This document shows, piece after piece, positions 50,891 to 62,200 of a DNA stretch of 64,000 bases (position 1 is its first letter; the number at the start of each line of letters is the position of its first letter). The stretch lies in the NCBI GenBank assembly GCA_007449985.2, contig VIIQ02000004.1, positions 62,001 to 126,000 on the forward strand. Reading direction: 5' to 3'. The position numbers and the translations under genes were made by a program. A model generated the notes under the pieces. It saw nothing but the letters and a program-made list of their open reading frames with translations. It was not told where the DNA came from and did no database searches. Origin of the DNA: Desmodesmus armatus. Lineage: Eukaryota > Chlorophyta > Chlorophyceae > Sphaeropleales > Scenedesmaceae.

Positions 50891-50928
50891 GAGAACGAGA
50901 GGGTGCAGACAAGCACCCTCTCGTTCTC
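50891..50928. repeat. Perfect 16-bp hairpin
   Basis: GAGAACGAGAGGGTGC (50891-50906) and its exact reverse complement (50913-50928) flank the six-base loop AGACAA. Confidence 0.95.
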
Positions 50929-51355
50929 AGACAGCAGCAGACAGGCAATTTTGTTGTCGCAGTTGCTGCAGCAGGCGTGCCGCGTGCCAGTGGCAGATGC
51001 AGAAGCTTCGGTTGGTTTTGACCTGGCATGTGTTTGAAACCCACTGTGAAGGGCTTCGGAGAGTATGCTGACAGAGTCAAGCACACGGAAAGGTGTGCCG
51101 CCCATTACACAGTGTGTGTGGGCTAATCTAGTATGGTAACAACCCCCTGTTGCAGGCGTCCACCAGCCATGCTGCCAGGCACTGGCACAATGTGTGTGTG
51201 ATATCTGTGACTATGTGCCAATCTCTGTAACTGTAACGAAAGTGTGTGGCGTTCTGAGAGGCACTCCCGCGCGCCGTCATGTGTTCTTCATTGTGCCAAG
51301 TCAATCTAGCACACATCTGCACAGAGGTGCAACAGACACTGCTACTCCCATGAAC

Positions 51356-51377
51356 ATGAGGATGATATCATCCTCAT
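51356..51377. repeat. Perfect 22-base palindrome
   Basis: ATGAGGATGAT is followed directly by its reverse complement; intergenic. Confidence 0.95.
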
Positions 51378-52051
51378 TGATGTGCATATGCCCAATGGCA
51401 CTATCGTCGCGCACACGACATGTACCCACTGGCAGTACCAACAATCCAATCCGATACCCAGCAAACAAAATAAGTCAAATTTAACAACAGATTCCTATGT
51501 AAACAGAAGCATGTACTGCTTGCGACATGCACACTGTAGTGACCGTGACTCACTACTGCACACCACTGCACACCTCCAGAGCAGCGCACAGCTCACAGCA
51601 CACAAAGGTACCAAGTTCACCCAGCAGGAGGTGCGCCTGCATGCACAAGGTGTCCTGCTGCATGATCAGCGGCACGAAACGTCCCCACATAACTGTGCAA
51701 GATCAGGCTGACACAGAGCACCCTTCTGGGTAGATGCATTCGCTCAGATCCCAGGACCATACTGGCCTGGCAACATCGCCAAACAAGACCGCTCCACCTC
51801 ACAGCGAGAACCTCAGAAAGTGCAGGCCGCGCTCTGGCACGGTGTTGAACCATGTGCCCACAAGACAGCCAAACCCAACTGCTTGTCACAAGCTGCACGA
51901 GCTATGCAAGGTGATGGTGACAGACAGATCACTGCACTGGGATGATTACTGGGCAGGGTTAACACACGCTCACACATCAGCCACCAACTGTCGATGTCCC
52001 CCGAGGGCAGCTGCTATCAGCCAGCTGTCACCTCTCCCACACCCTTCAACC

Positions 52052-54275
52052 CTACCGCCTGTCACCCCTGCTGCCGCCGTAACTTACAGCCGGCCTCCCC
52101 CTGTCACTCTCTCTGCTCCTTGCCTGCTGCTCCCGGCCCCTCCCCTCTCGCTGCCTGTCACAATCTTCAGACCTGTCCCTTCTCTCCCACTGCCTATCCC
52201 TGTGTCGAGACCTGTCCCTGCCCCTGTCTCTACCCTCTGCACTCCTGCTGCCTCCTTGGTGTTCCTGTTCCCTGCCGTCTGCTCCCCCAGGGCTGCCATT
52301 GTTACAGCCATCCTGTCTACTGCTGCCTGGGGTCTGAGAAGGTGCGGCACTGCTGATGCGCTGCTGCTGCTGCTGCTGCTGCCCCGTGCTGCCCTGCCTG
52401 TCATGGTCACGCAGTGGCCTGGGAGGTGAGCGGTCCTGCTGCTGCCGCTCGCGCGGTTGCGGCTGCTCCCTGCTTTCAGGTTTTCTGTCCTGCTGGCGCC
52501 GGTCCGGCTGTGACGGTGGCCGATCGCTACTCGTATGCCGCTGCTGCTGCTGCTCCCTGCTTGCAGGTTTTTGATCCTGCTGGCGCGGGTCTAGCTGTGG
52601 AGGTGGCCGCTCACTGCCCCTGTGCTGCTGCTGCTCTCTGCGGTCAGGGTCCCTGTCCGGCTGTACTTGTGACCGCTCACTGCTCCTGTGCTGCTGCTGC
52701 TGCTGCTGCCGCTCACTGTCCCTGCGCTGTTGCTGCTGGTCCCGGCTGTTGATTTTGCGGTCCTTGCTCTCTGACCTGTGCAGCACACCCTGCGGCTGGC
52801 CCTTGAGCCCCTGCTCTTGCTGCTGCTGCTGAGCAGGGGCAGGTGGTGCCTTGCTGTTGGTGCGCTGGCGCTTCTGCTGCGGCCCACCGGGTGCATCGTC
52901 ACTGCGCTGCTGCTGCTGCCGCTGCTGCGGCTGCTGCATGGTCCGTATCGGACTGGGGATGTGTGACCGCTTTGCTCCTGCGGCTGGCTGCCGCTGCTCC
53001 TGCCCCCGCTGCTGCTGGTTCTGCGGCTGCTGCTGCTGCTTCGGCGCTGAGCTGGCGCTGTGCTGCTGCAACTGCTGTTGGGGTTGCTGTGTTGTCCTGC
53101 CTGCTGGCGCAGCTGCTGCGGCACCGCCTGCTGCACTGCGTGGGCGGGCTGGAGCTGCGCGCAGCTGTGAGCCTTTGCTGAATGTAGCAGCAGCACCCAT
53201 GCCTTGCGGTGGTGCTGCTGTGTTTCCCTGCGCAGCTTGCAGTTTTGCCAGCTGCTTCTCGCATGTGTTGAGCTCCAGGCGTGCTGATGTGAGCTGCCCT
53301 GCCTGCCGCTTGAGGTCTGCCTGCGCTGTCTTGTAGAGGCTGCTGATGTTGGTCAGCAGCACTAGGCGCTGTGCAGTCAGCTCACGGACCTGCGCCAGGC
53401 GGGCACATCAGGGGCACAGCATCAGGGCACACATGTGTTGAGGGTCCATAGTGAGCATTTGCACAGATGGTTGTCAGCACACCACTTGGATCTCCACAGG
53501 GGCTGAGTGCTGCCCCTGCTCATTGACAGCAATGCGGAGGCCTCTCTGCAGAGGGTCCAGCTCTGGCTGCATACGCCTACTTGCATGTGTGATGCAGGAG
53601 TAGTGGCGTCAGCTGCTGCCATGTTGCAGTGCCTGTACTGCGCGGCAGCATAATGCTGCTGTCAAATGCCTACCTGTTCGTCCTTGGCAGCCAGCTGCTG
53701 CTTTAGGTCCTCTATCTGCGTCTCCTGCTCAGCGATGGTGTTCTGCAACTGCAAGCAGGAGAGTGTGCCGCAGGCATGTGAGTACATGTCACAATTGACT
53801 GGCGAGGCTGTGAACCGGTTCTGCAGTGTCCCTGGTGGCAATTAGCTTGACAAACACTGATGTGCTGCTGCTAGGCGTTTGAGTGACGTTTATGCATGGA
53901 CCTTTACCTGCTGTATCTGCTCCTGCTGCTGCTGCACAAGCACACTGCCGCCCTCGCCTTCGCCAGCACCTGCAGCAGTTGGCAGCATATCATGCATGAT
54001 CAAAGTGCTGCTCATATGGAAAGCCCTCGAAGGTGGTGGATACAGGGAAATCCCTCGGCAGAAGCGGTTGGCATACCTTGATGAGGCTGCAGCAAGTCTG
54101 CATACAGGTCCAGCCCATCATCGCTGTCTTCTGCTGCTATGGGCGGTGCTGCTTGCCCACTGTCCTGCTGCTCTGCTTGCTGGAACTCTTCTTGATGCTT
54201 GATCTGGCACAGGGAGGTCAGCTGCAGGGCTGCAGCAGCAAGCTGCTCCACAGTTTGAAAGCCAGCTGCTGCCAT
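52052..54275 (-). CDS. FLASH (CASP8AP2)-like N-terminal domain protein with Arg/Asp/Gln-rich tail
   Basis: Model: complement(join(52052..53389,53674..53748,53908..53969,54077..54275)), 557 residues, in phase. The N terminus carries an acidic DDGLDLYADLL motif and a coiled coil (LQNTIAEQETQIEDLKQQL) leading into RLVLLTNISSLYKTAQADLKR, which closely resembles the conserved NISxLxKTAxxEIxRK block of FLASH proteins. In animals that region binds LSM11 of the U7 snRNP and supports 3' processing of replication-dependent histone mRNAs. The remaining 350 residues are low in complexity: Gln/Ala-rich, then many DR, RD and SR dipeptides near the end, as in splicing-associated proteins. The same DNA yields Cys- and Leu-rich shadow frames on the plus strand, due to CAG/CTG repeats. 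Assignment to FLASH is by motif resemblance; another coiled-coil RNA-processing factor is possible. Confidence 0.65.
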
Positions 54276-54560
54276 AATGCATTGGCCTGCTGCTGTTGGA
54301 GGGGTTACAGGCTGTCCTGATCAGCAAGGATAAAGGCCCTGAAACAGTGTACTGCAGTGCTTTACCTAGTAAAAACGATGGCAAAATGAGCGAAAACAAA
54401 AAGCAACGGTTTGTGTTTGAAATTGTAACACGGACACATACTTTCTCGCTGAAGACCACAGAGGCACGTCCAAAAGAGGGGAGATGTTTCGTGTATGTCG
54501 GTGGGACACTGCATCACCGATCCTTCAGCCTCTAGTCAACCCTTGGTCAAAATCCACAGC
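54276..54560. promoter_or_regulatory. Putative bidirectional promoter (FLASH-like / RP2)
   Basis: The two start codons are 285 bases apart and point away from each other. The segment is AT-richer than its surroundings and free of CAG tracts. No TATA box is assigned. Confidence 0.55.
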
Positions 54561-57108
54561 ATGGGGTGTGCTCTTTCTAGGCTTCGCAACAACAAGAGGG
54601 CCAAGTGCTATCATGTTGATGGCAGACAACAGAGTGATGACAGGGTGACAGAGCAGCAGGTGGGGATGCTGCTGCTGCTGGTGTCCCGCTGCTGCACACT
54701 GCATGCTTCCAAGACACGGTGCCCCTCAATAAAGCTGCTGAAGTGGTGAAGTGGTGCTGCATGGTGCAGGATCCCGCAGACAGCAGCACACTGACTGCAG
54801 CTGACGCAGAGGCCTCTTGCCACAAAGAGCAGCACAGCACACCAGCAAAGCGCGCACACCATGAACCAGCCTCAACCAACAAACCTGCAGTGCCACAAGC
54901 CATCCAGAAGGCCAAGCTGGACCCACAAGACTTCATGTACACTGGATTGCAGTCAGAAACGCAGGTCAAGCTTCCAGGGTGAGCTGATCACACTCCGTAG
55001 CACTCATGGCGCTGGTGTTCTTGTCCTGCACACGGGGCAAGCCTTTTCCCGTGCACAGTACGGTGGCTGGTCCTGCAGCGTCCTTGACTGCGCCGAGTAC
55101 TTTACTTGATGCAGCTACCAGAGAGCACTCATGACCTTGGTCCTACTGCTTGGAAGTGTTGGGAGGTGCATGCAGTAACAGTCCAGGCTCTGTTGGCTCA
55201 AGGCCCTGGGCACAGCAAGCGACTTAGCCAAGGCAGCAGTTCAGGTCCTTGTCCAGGTGTGTGAGTGCCTGGCCTGTCGAACATCCACTGAACCCTGCCA
55301 GCCTCGATGTGCTGCTGCAGGTCTATCAAGGGTCAGCAATTCATCATAGACAACTGCAAGGTACGGTCTTGTTGCCATCAGCTAACTGTTGCAGGCTGCT
55401 GGGCATGACAGTTCCAACGCCATGACGCTGCAGCAGGAGCTGATGAGAGCCTGAGTACTGCTGCGGCTGGCTTCCAACCTGATGCCTCAGGCACAACACT
55501 GCCGTTTGACGGCATTGCTGAAAACCTCCACTCACACAACGGCCCACAACTATGTCTCCAGCTGTTCAATCCACCTCTCTGGTAGGGCTCACCCAGTGTG
55601 CTGGCTGTGCCATGGCCTGCAGGATTGCAACCTGTTTGTGATGGACCACTGTGCCTCTGTCACAATCGATGACTGCACAAACTGCAGGATATTCATTGGG
55701 CCTACAGAAGCAAGGTGTGTTGTGGCGCACCAATGGCAGCATCTTATCCCTGCCAGCACAGTTGGCTGCAGTGCAGCGAAGCCATGCTGCATGGGTTGTT
55801 GGGGCCGGGGCTGGCCAACGCACAGTGCCACAGGTTCCTCACTGCTGCCAGGCTTGCAATCTTAAATTCAGGTCCATAGACTGCTCCATGTAAAGTTGCC
55901 CTTGAGTTTATGCACAAACTGGATGTGAATCCAATCAGCTGAAGCTCTCCGACATGTACGTGTCTTACTGTGCTGGTATCCATGCCTGCAGCGTATTCAT
56001 GCGGGACTGCCACAACTGCAGCCTTGCAACCATCACCCGACAGCTCCGCTGCAGGGACTGCAGCAGCTGCAACCTGCTGCTGCTGGTCCGCACTCGCCCC
56101 ATCATAGAGAGCAGCAGCAGCATGGCATTTGGGTGCTTCGACATGCCATATGCCGGCCTGGGTGCTCAGATGGCAGCAGCACAGCTCAGCCCCTTCCACA
56201 ACTTCTGGAGCTCCGTGTTTGACTTCACCCCTGCAGCAGCAGGAACAGCAGCAGCAGCAGGGGCAGGGCAGCAGCAGGCGGCCTCCAACTGGAGGCTGCT
56301 GCCAGGGAGTGCCTCTGTGCAGCAGCTGCTGGGCGACCCTGCACTGCCAGAAGCCGTGCAGCAGCTCCTGAGTGCCTCTAGTGCTGAAGAGGCAGCAGCT
56401 GCAGCAGCGAGTGCCTCTGTAGGGACTGCTGCGGCAGCCGCGGCAGCAGCAGCAGTAGCCACAGAGGGAGAAGTTTTAGGAGCTGCCGACATGGCAGCAG
56501 CAGCAGCCCTGTCGCAGGCAGACTGCATGTGTGTCATACACACTTCCAGGCAGCAGGTGCAGCAGCAGGAGCCAGGTGCTGGCAGTAGCTGTAGCAGAAG
56601 CAGCAGTCTGTTTGTGATGTTTCCAGCAGGCCAGCATATGGCTGCACTTCAATGGGTACACAGCAACATAACACAGCAGCAGCACCAGCAGCAGCAGGCA
56701 CCCCAGTGCCAGGAGCAGCAGCCAGATGCTGGTGCTGCTGTTGAAGAGCCTCCCACTACAGCAGATGCCTCCCCTGCTGATGTCAACGTCAGCTGCAGGG
56801 CTTTTGAGCCAGTGGAAGCTGCAGCTCCTGCTGCTGCTGTGGTGCTGTACACCAACGAAGCAAGCATCCCAGCTGCTGTGCTGCAGCAGATGGCGACAGC
56901 AGCAGCTTGGAGCAAGCAGCAGCTGAAGCAGCTGGGCGTGACGGCAGCGGTGAAAGGGAAAGCAGGGGCATGTGTGGGTTTGGAGGCGGCTTGCAGTACT
57001 GAGGAGGTCAGGCAGCAGCTGTGCAGCAGTGCGGAGGCAGCTGGAGCGCTGTGCTGCACAAGCACTGCTGCTGCAGCTCTGTTTCGGGACCTTGGGGTTG
57101 ACGGTTGA
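54561..57108 (+). CDS. RP2: RP2-type TBCC-domain protein (ARL3 GTPase-activating protein homologue)
   Basis: Model: join(54561..54659,54770..54978,55321..55360,55623..55714,55992..57108), 518 residues, in phase. The N terminus MGCALSRLRNNKR matches the myristoylated/palmitoylated MGC start of RP2. It is followed by KLDPQDFMYTGLQSET, then the beta-helical TBCC domain (about 90-215): KGQQFIIDNCK, VTIDDCTNCRIFIGP, SVFMRDCHNC, RQLRCRDC, RPIIESSSSMAFGCF, FHNFWSSVFDFTP. The RQLR segment aligns with the QQFR of human RP2, so the arginine finger used to stimulate ARL3 GTP hydrolysis is conserved. The C-terminal 290 residues are Ala/Gln-rich and correspond in position to the NDPK-like domain but are poorly conserved. 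RP2 releases lipidated cargo at the ciliary base; presence here argues that the alga keeps flagellate-stage trafficking. Confidence 0.92.
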
Positions 57109-57823
57109 CTCGATTTGCTACATTGATGTTGAGCTGTCAAGACTTTGTTCAAAAGAGTTGCTGTGTGCAGCTGTCACCTTTGGACCAGCCTGGTACCGGC
57201 AGTTCCGCACCCAATCAATGAGTTGAGGCAAATTGGTGTTGAAATGGCTAGCAACTCCAGCTTCACTGACGGAAGGCACAAGTACCTCTATTGAAAAAAC
57301 ACCGCAGATCTAGATCACAGATCAGACTGTCTTTCCTCCTGGGAAACTTTGCAGCAGTCGATTCGCTTTAACGGGCGCATTTGTTTTCAGTACTATTAAC
57401 TCCCTTTCTTGACGGAATACAGTTGAGGGACCCCATGCGCAGAACTTTATCAATTGTGTCATTGGACTCTGCATAGCAATGCATTAATCTGCAAGCTGCT
57501 GAGACAGGCTTCAGCAAGGCTTGCCTGCCAACAGCTGGAAAAGCTACTAAAAACCCACGCAATTCTGAGCCAGCTACCACCTGTACAGCAAGCAACCTAC
57601 TGACCGTCCAAGCATTGCTCAGCAAGCATATCAGCCAGTCTCTGCAGACACCAACAACCCCATATGGACACAAACATCCCCGAGCCCAGACCCAATAATA
57701 CACAAATAGCCTGCAGACAGGTCAAAACCACTGCCAGAAAACGGGTGTGCTTGTACAGCCGGTGAGACAACCGGTGGGACAACCCCTACTCGCCATCACT
57801 GCCCGCTGCCCGACCTGTGCTGA
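57109..57823. other. Convergent intergenic region
   Basis: Between the RP2 stop codon and the stop of the leftward OB-fold-like gene; both 3' UTRs are expected. Open frames are short and featureless. The word ACCGGTTGT/ACAACCGGT occurs near 57768 as part of GAGACAACCGGTGGGACAACC. Nothing else is seen. Confidence 0.5.
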
Positions 57824-57957
57824 CTAATCACAGTAGTATTGGGTGCTTGACCCCCAACGCTCCTCCTCATCATCCAGTTGTACTGCTCCAGCGGCTACTG
57901 CTGCTGGTGGAGGTGGTGCTGGCGGGCCTGGGTTTGCCGCGGCTGCTGGCACTGCCA

Positions 57958-57999
<42 letters not shown>

Positions 58000-58674
58000 C
58001 TGCTTCTGCTTCTGCTTCTGCTGCTTCTGCTTCTGCTGCTGCTCTGGCCGCTCTCTGGATTGCTGCTGCTGCAGCGGCAGCTGCTGGTGCTTGTGGACGT
58101 GCTTCTGCTGCTGTTGCCGCTCTCTGGATTGCTGCTGCTCCAGCGGCAGCTGCTGGTGCTGGCAATGGGCGTGCTGCTGGGGGTGGTAATACTGCTGCGC
58201 TGGCTGCTGCGGCTGCGTGTGATGGTGCTGGTGGGGGTGGTGGGGGTGGTTGCGGCACGACTTGCGTGTCGAGGGTCGTGTAAAGCTGACAATGTGTGTT
58301 TCCCCTCCGGAACCGTGGTTTGCACTCCCTCACATTGACTGGTGTCACCGAGACAGTTGTACCAACCTGCAGCAAGAATGTTCTTTTCTATTTAGGTCCT
58401 GCAAGTATGTTGTTCCAACCAACTGTCGATGAGGTCACAATGCACTGGTATGCTTGTGCATTTCACCCACCTGCAGACTTGCTTCCAAGCTGTCCATATT
58501 GGCAACATCAAAGCAAAACAAGCCTGTCGACCAGCTGGGATCCATACTGTCAGCCACTGTCGCCACCAAATATGGACTGCCTGTTTGCGATGTGTATCTA
58601 CGGCTGGATACAACGTTGCATACCACACTGCAGCCCCTTACGGGGTTGTTCATGTCAGCGATATTGAGATGCAT
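57824..58674 (-). CDS. Small OB-fold-like protein with poly-Ala tail (possible telomere-end/ssDNA-binding protein)
   Basis: Model: complement(join(57824..58366,58471..58674)), 248 residues, in phase. The first exon plus the start of the second give a sequence patterned like the first OB fold of POT1-type proteins: LNIADMNNP, CSVVCNVVSSRRYTSQTGSP, YLVATVADSMDPSW, LFCFDVANMDSL, then VGTTVSVTPVNV. In such folds the S-x-G-x-x-Y/L and D-x-S blocks sit on strands 2-3 and VG(D/T) opens strand 4. I cannot confirm the family without a profile search. After residue 105 the frame turns into Pro- then Ala-rich sequence encoded by CTG/CAG repeats, closing with acidic LDDEEERW. The start at 58674 is the first Met before the fold, but the frame is open to 58866. 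The poly-Ala part may be mis-spliced. Confidence 0.5.
57959..58036. repeat. CTG/TTCTG triplet tract
   Basis: About a dozen uninterrupted CTG triplets are followed by CTTCTG repeats. It lies in the tail of the OB-fold-like gene, read there as Ala codons on the minus strand; other frames give Leu, Cys, Ser or Gln runs. Confidence 0.9.
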
Positions 58675-59270
58675 GGTGTACGCTGTTGATGCACTTGTTG
58701 TGGTTTGTGAGGATGTCAGGCCTTGTAGCATGCCGCAATTTGCTTGTAGACTTGCATGTCTGACTAGCACGTCAGCATGTCGGACTGCGACGGTGGAATG
58801 CTGTCGGAACGTCACTTCAGGACCACAGAATGCAGCACTATGGCGACGCAGCTCTCTTATCGCCAATTGTCACTGTGTTCCATCAAAATAAGCAGTTCTC
58901 GCTTACATTCACCAAAATGCCAGCGTGATACGCTCAGCGCCAGAGCTAGCGCGTCTTGACAGCAAGCCGATCGAACAACAATCAAGCACCGTGTTGAAAC
59001 GAACAGCCGCTGGTTCTGTTGAACAATCGGTGCCGTTTTTGCACGCGTTGAGTGAGTGTGCGGTGAGTTGCATGGCAGCAGTGGTGTGGCAGTCTGAATG
59101 CACTAGTTTAACTGCAGTGCAACAGGAGACACAACTTCAACCTGTATACAGCTGATGCCCCGAGTAGCGCAATACACTCAATTACACTGTCTACTCTCGT
59201 TGCCCCTGCAGGACCTTTACTGTCCCAAGAGAGCGCGAGAACATGGCCTGGTGTTCATTTGCATTTGGCC
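58675..59270. other. Divergent intergenic region
   Basis: Between the starts of the leftward OB-fold-like gene and the rightward unknown gene. Part of it (to 58866) is an open extension of the leftward frame without motifs. A shared promoter is possible. An alternative upstream exon of the rightward gene could begin near 59214, after a CCCCTGCAG acceptor. Confidence 0.4.
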
Positions 59271-62200
59271 ATGCGCCGCAGCAAGCACTGCATGCAGGTG
59301 GGGTGGATAAGACCATTGATTCCGTAAGGGAGGGAAAGCCATGCGATTGGATCAGAAGTGACCATGGAGGGCTGGAGAGGGTGTGGGTTGTTTGGATTGG
59401 CTTGACGGGTTGTGCGGTGCTCGTAGCCTGTTGCCCCCCCCCCTTCCCACCACCACCACTGGTGATGGCATCCCCATGGGGGCCTGTGGGACACCGTCAT
59501 CAACCAGACAACTCCACCCGCTATAGTGAGAATGTAAACAGATGCTCAGAATGCACCCCTGCTTGTTGGATGCTCTGTGTGCCTCACCCTCCCGCGCACA
59601 GGTTTTACTTCCAGATGGCAAGCATTGCATTGCTGCTGAGGAGGCATACCTCATGCATCCGCCGCCCATAGGCAAGTCCAGGGCAACTGGCGAAGCCAAG
59701 TCTAGGGACAATGGCAAGCCCCTGCCCATGCGCCGGCGTGGACGCCACGGCACTACTGCGCGCTACTGTGGTGTGTGCAGGGAGCCGTGGCTGTTCACCC
59801 CCCGTGCTAACCTGCGGCAAGTGCAGCAGCAGCATTGTCTCCTTGCTGACCACACCCAACAGCAGCAGCAGCAGCAGCAAAAGTGGCCCAGTTTGGGGCC
59901 AGCACAGCCCGTGGCAGTGCTACCCCCGTGTGTGCCTAGCAGTAACGGAGACTTGGCACAGCAGCGCTACTCTAGACTGGCGGCATCTGCTGACAGTCCA
60001 AAGCTGTCTGCAGCGAAGGCACTGCTGCATCAGAAGGAGGATCAGTCTCATTGCAGGCAGCGTCCTCGTGTGCGTCAGCCAGCAGTAGTAGTACCAGCAA
60101 CAGCCAGCCGGGTGTCAGCGGCGCCCACAAAGCCAGCAGCAGCAGAAGCACACACCATCGTGTCGTCAAATCGCTTCTCTGTGCTGCTGCATGATGCGCC
60201 AGCAGACGAGGAGGCGATGGACACTGCAGACGCCTCCGCATGTCCGGCACAGCAGTGCAGCACACCCAAGCAGCAGCAACAGCAGCAGGCACCCCGGGGA
60301 AAAACACCGGCAGCCGGCAGGTTGCAGCGGTCACGTCCTGCCCAGAGTAACCCTTCTGCTTGCAGTGGTGACCCCACCACAGCTGTGCATGGGCGATGTG
60401 GCCACAGGAAGCCAAGCTGCGGCTGTCCCGTGGCGCAGCAGTCTGCCAGCACTGGGCGCCAACTGGGAATGGTTGTGGCGCTGTTGCTGCTTGTGGCTGG
60501 CCTAGGGGTGTTTGCTTCTACGCCTACAGCAGCTTCAGCAGACATCGCTTTTACAGGCTATTACACCGTGCCAGGTTCTGGTGTTTTGGTGGTTGGCAGC
60601 AGCAATGCAAGCCACGACTGGTACTGGTGTGTCACAGCTTGTGTTATATGTTCTGTGGTGTTTGCATGGGTTGCAATAGGCCCGTGCAAACGGCCTCTGG
60701 CGTGTGCTCTCTGCATGCGTCAGTGGCGTCGTGCAAGGCACCTTGGGCGTGGCCTCATGCGTCGGTTGCAGCAGCTCTGTATGCGTGGTTTTGTGTGCAT
60801 TGTGTTGATACGCGGTTTATTGGGTGTGGTTGCTGGGCTTGATTGTTTGGTACAAAATGGACTGCGTTCTGTGCATCTTGCTGTGTTGATGGGCGGCCCT
60901 GCAGCTTGTGCAGTCGTTCTGCTTATATTTGCATGTTTGAGGGCTGCCTGTATTCATTTGAAACACAGTCATGTGGTGTTGCTCTATAACTGCATCATAC
61001 TCTGTTTGACGTGCATGGGTGGTGGCATCCTGTACGGTTGTTGTGTGCGGGCATTAGAACTTGTCGTAGTTGGATACTGCTTGTGGCAGTGGTCAGACAG
61101 ACCTGCACTCTTTGCACTGGTCATGCTGTTCCTGGTGGTGCCGACGGCAGCAGCTCCTGGTTCTGATGCTCCTGGAACAGCACCTACTTCCCCTGGGGCT
61201 CGACATGCATTGGCAGCAGCTGTTTCTGCAGCCGCGGCTACTGCAGCTGTTGCGGCTGGCACCCGTCTCCGTGCTGTTGCTCCTGAGTTCACTCCAGGAC
61301 AGCAGTACAGAGTGGGTCGTGGCAGTGGGACAGGCTGTATGCAGTCCCAACAGCATCAGAGTCCTTCTGCAGCCACTTCTACTCCTGTTGCTTCTGCTGT
61401 CCTTCTTGCTGCTGTTGCCCCTGACCAGCAGCACCAGCAGCAGCAACGGCCACAGCGCAGGCCTAAGCGGGCAGCAGCAGCAGCAGCAACAGCTGCATTG
61501 CTGGCAGGTGACAGCGAAGGCAGTGGCAGCGGTGAGGATTACGAGCCCCGTCAGCAGGCACGGGAGTGTGAGGATAGCAAGAAAGAGGGGGCCAACAGGA
61601 AGAAGACCCGGAGAGGGGGGGACTGCAGCAGCAGGATTGCTTGTTCTGCTACTCCAGCAGCTGCTGCTGCTGCTGCTGCTACTGGAGAGCAACAACAGCG
61701 GCAAGGCGGCAGGAAGCAGACGAACAAGAGGCAAGGTGGGTGTATGCATGCACAACGACACCAGCCAATGCAGCAGCTCACCAGCGTGTACATGGCTTTT
61801 TCCGCCCAATGTCCCGGACAAGCAGCCTCTACCATTGTGTGCTGTTGAGTCAGGCAGCAAACGTGTTCACGCCCCTTCACGTCCCTTCTCGTGCGTGCCC
61901 CTTCTGCCTTGCACTTCAACTGTCCGCCAACCATCACCTCCATCTCAGGCGTCATTCGCAGCAGCCTCCACGCGTATCTGGCACCCAAGCGTCAGACAGC
62001 CGCCATGCAGCTGCTGGAGGACTTGGGACATGCCCAACAACCGATGTGCTTCCATGCACGGCTCCTGGCCAATGGCTATATGCAGTGGGGCTTCGAGTGA
62101 GTGTGTAGGCTCCTATGCTTTGCCTGGCACAGCTGGATTGCAACTCAGCCTGATTGCCCAAAATCAGATGACACATGAGCACATCAGCATACAGTGTGCG

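Larger units (their letters stand above)
50137..52051. other. Convergent intergenic region with hairpins
   Basis: Between the 3' ends of the desaturase (plus) and the FLASH-like gene (minus). About 50640-50800 is T/G-rich and produces an apparent hydrophobic frame that I regard as chance. The region holds three inverted repeats (50341-50370, 50891-50928, 51356-51377). No gene is supported. Confidence 0.5.

Noticed and set aside
52356..53336. Cys-rich and Ala-rich frames on the plus strand
   Set aside because: They are antisense to the Gln-rich part of the FLASH-like gene and arise from CTG/GCTG repeats.
57817..58338. Poly-Leu membrane-like frame on the plus strand
   Set aside because: It is the CTG repeat read in the Leu frame. 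The minus strand gives a phased two-exon model with an ordered N-terminal domain.
61093..61860. 255-residue minus-strand frame rich in Ser, Cys and Leu
   Set aside because: Antisense shadow of the large plus-strand gene over CAG/CTG-rich DNA; no domain.
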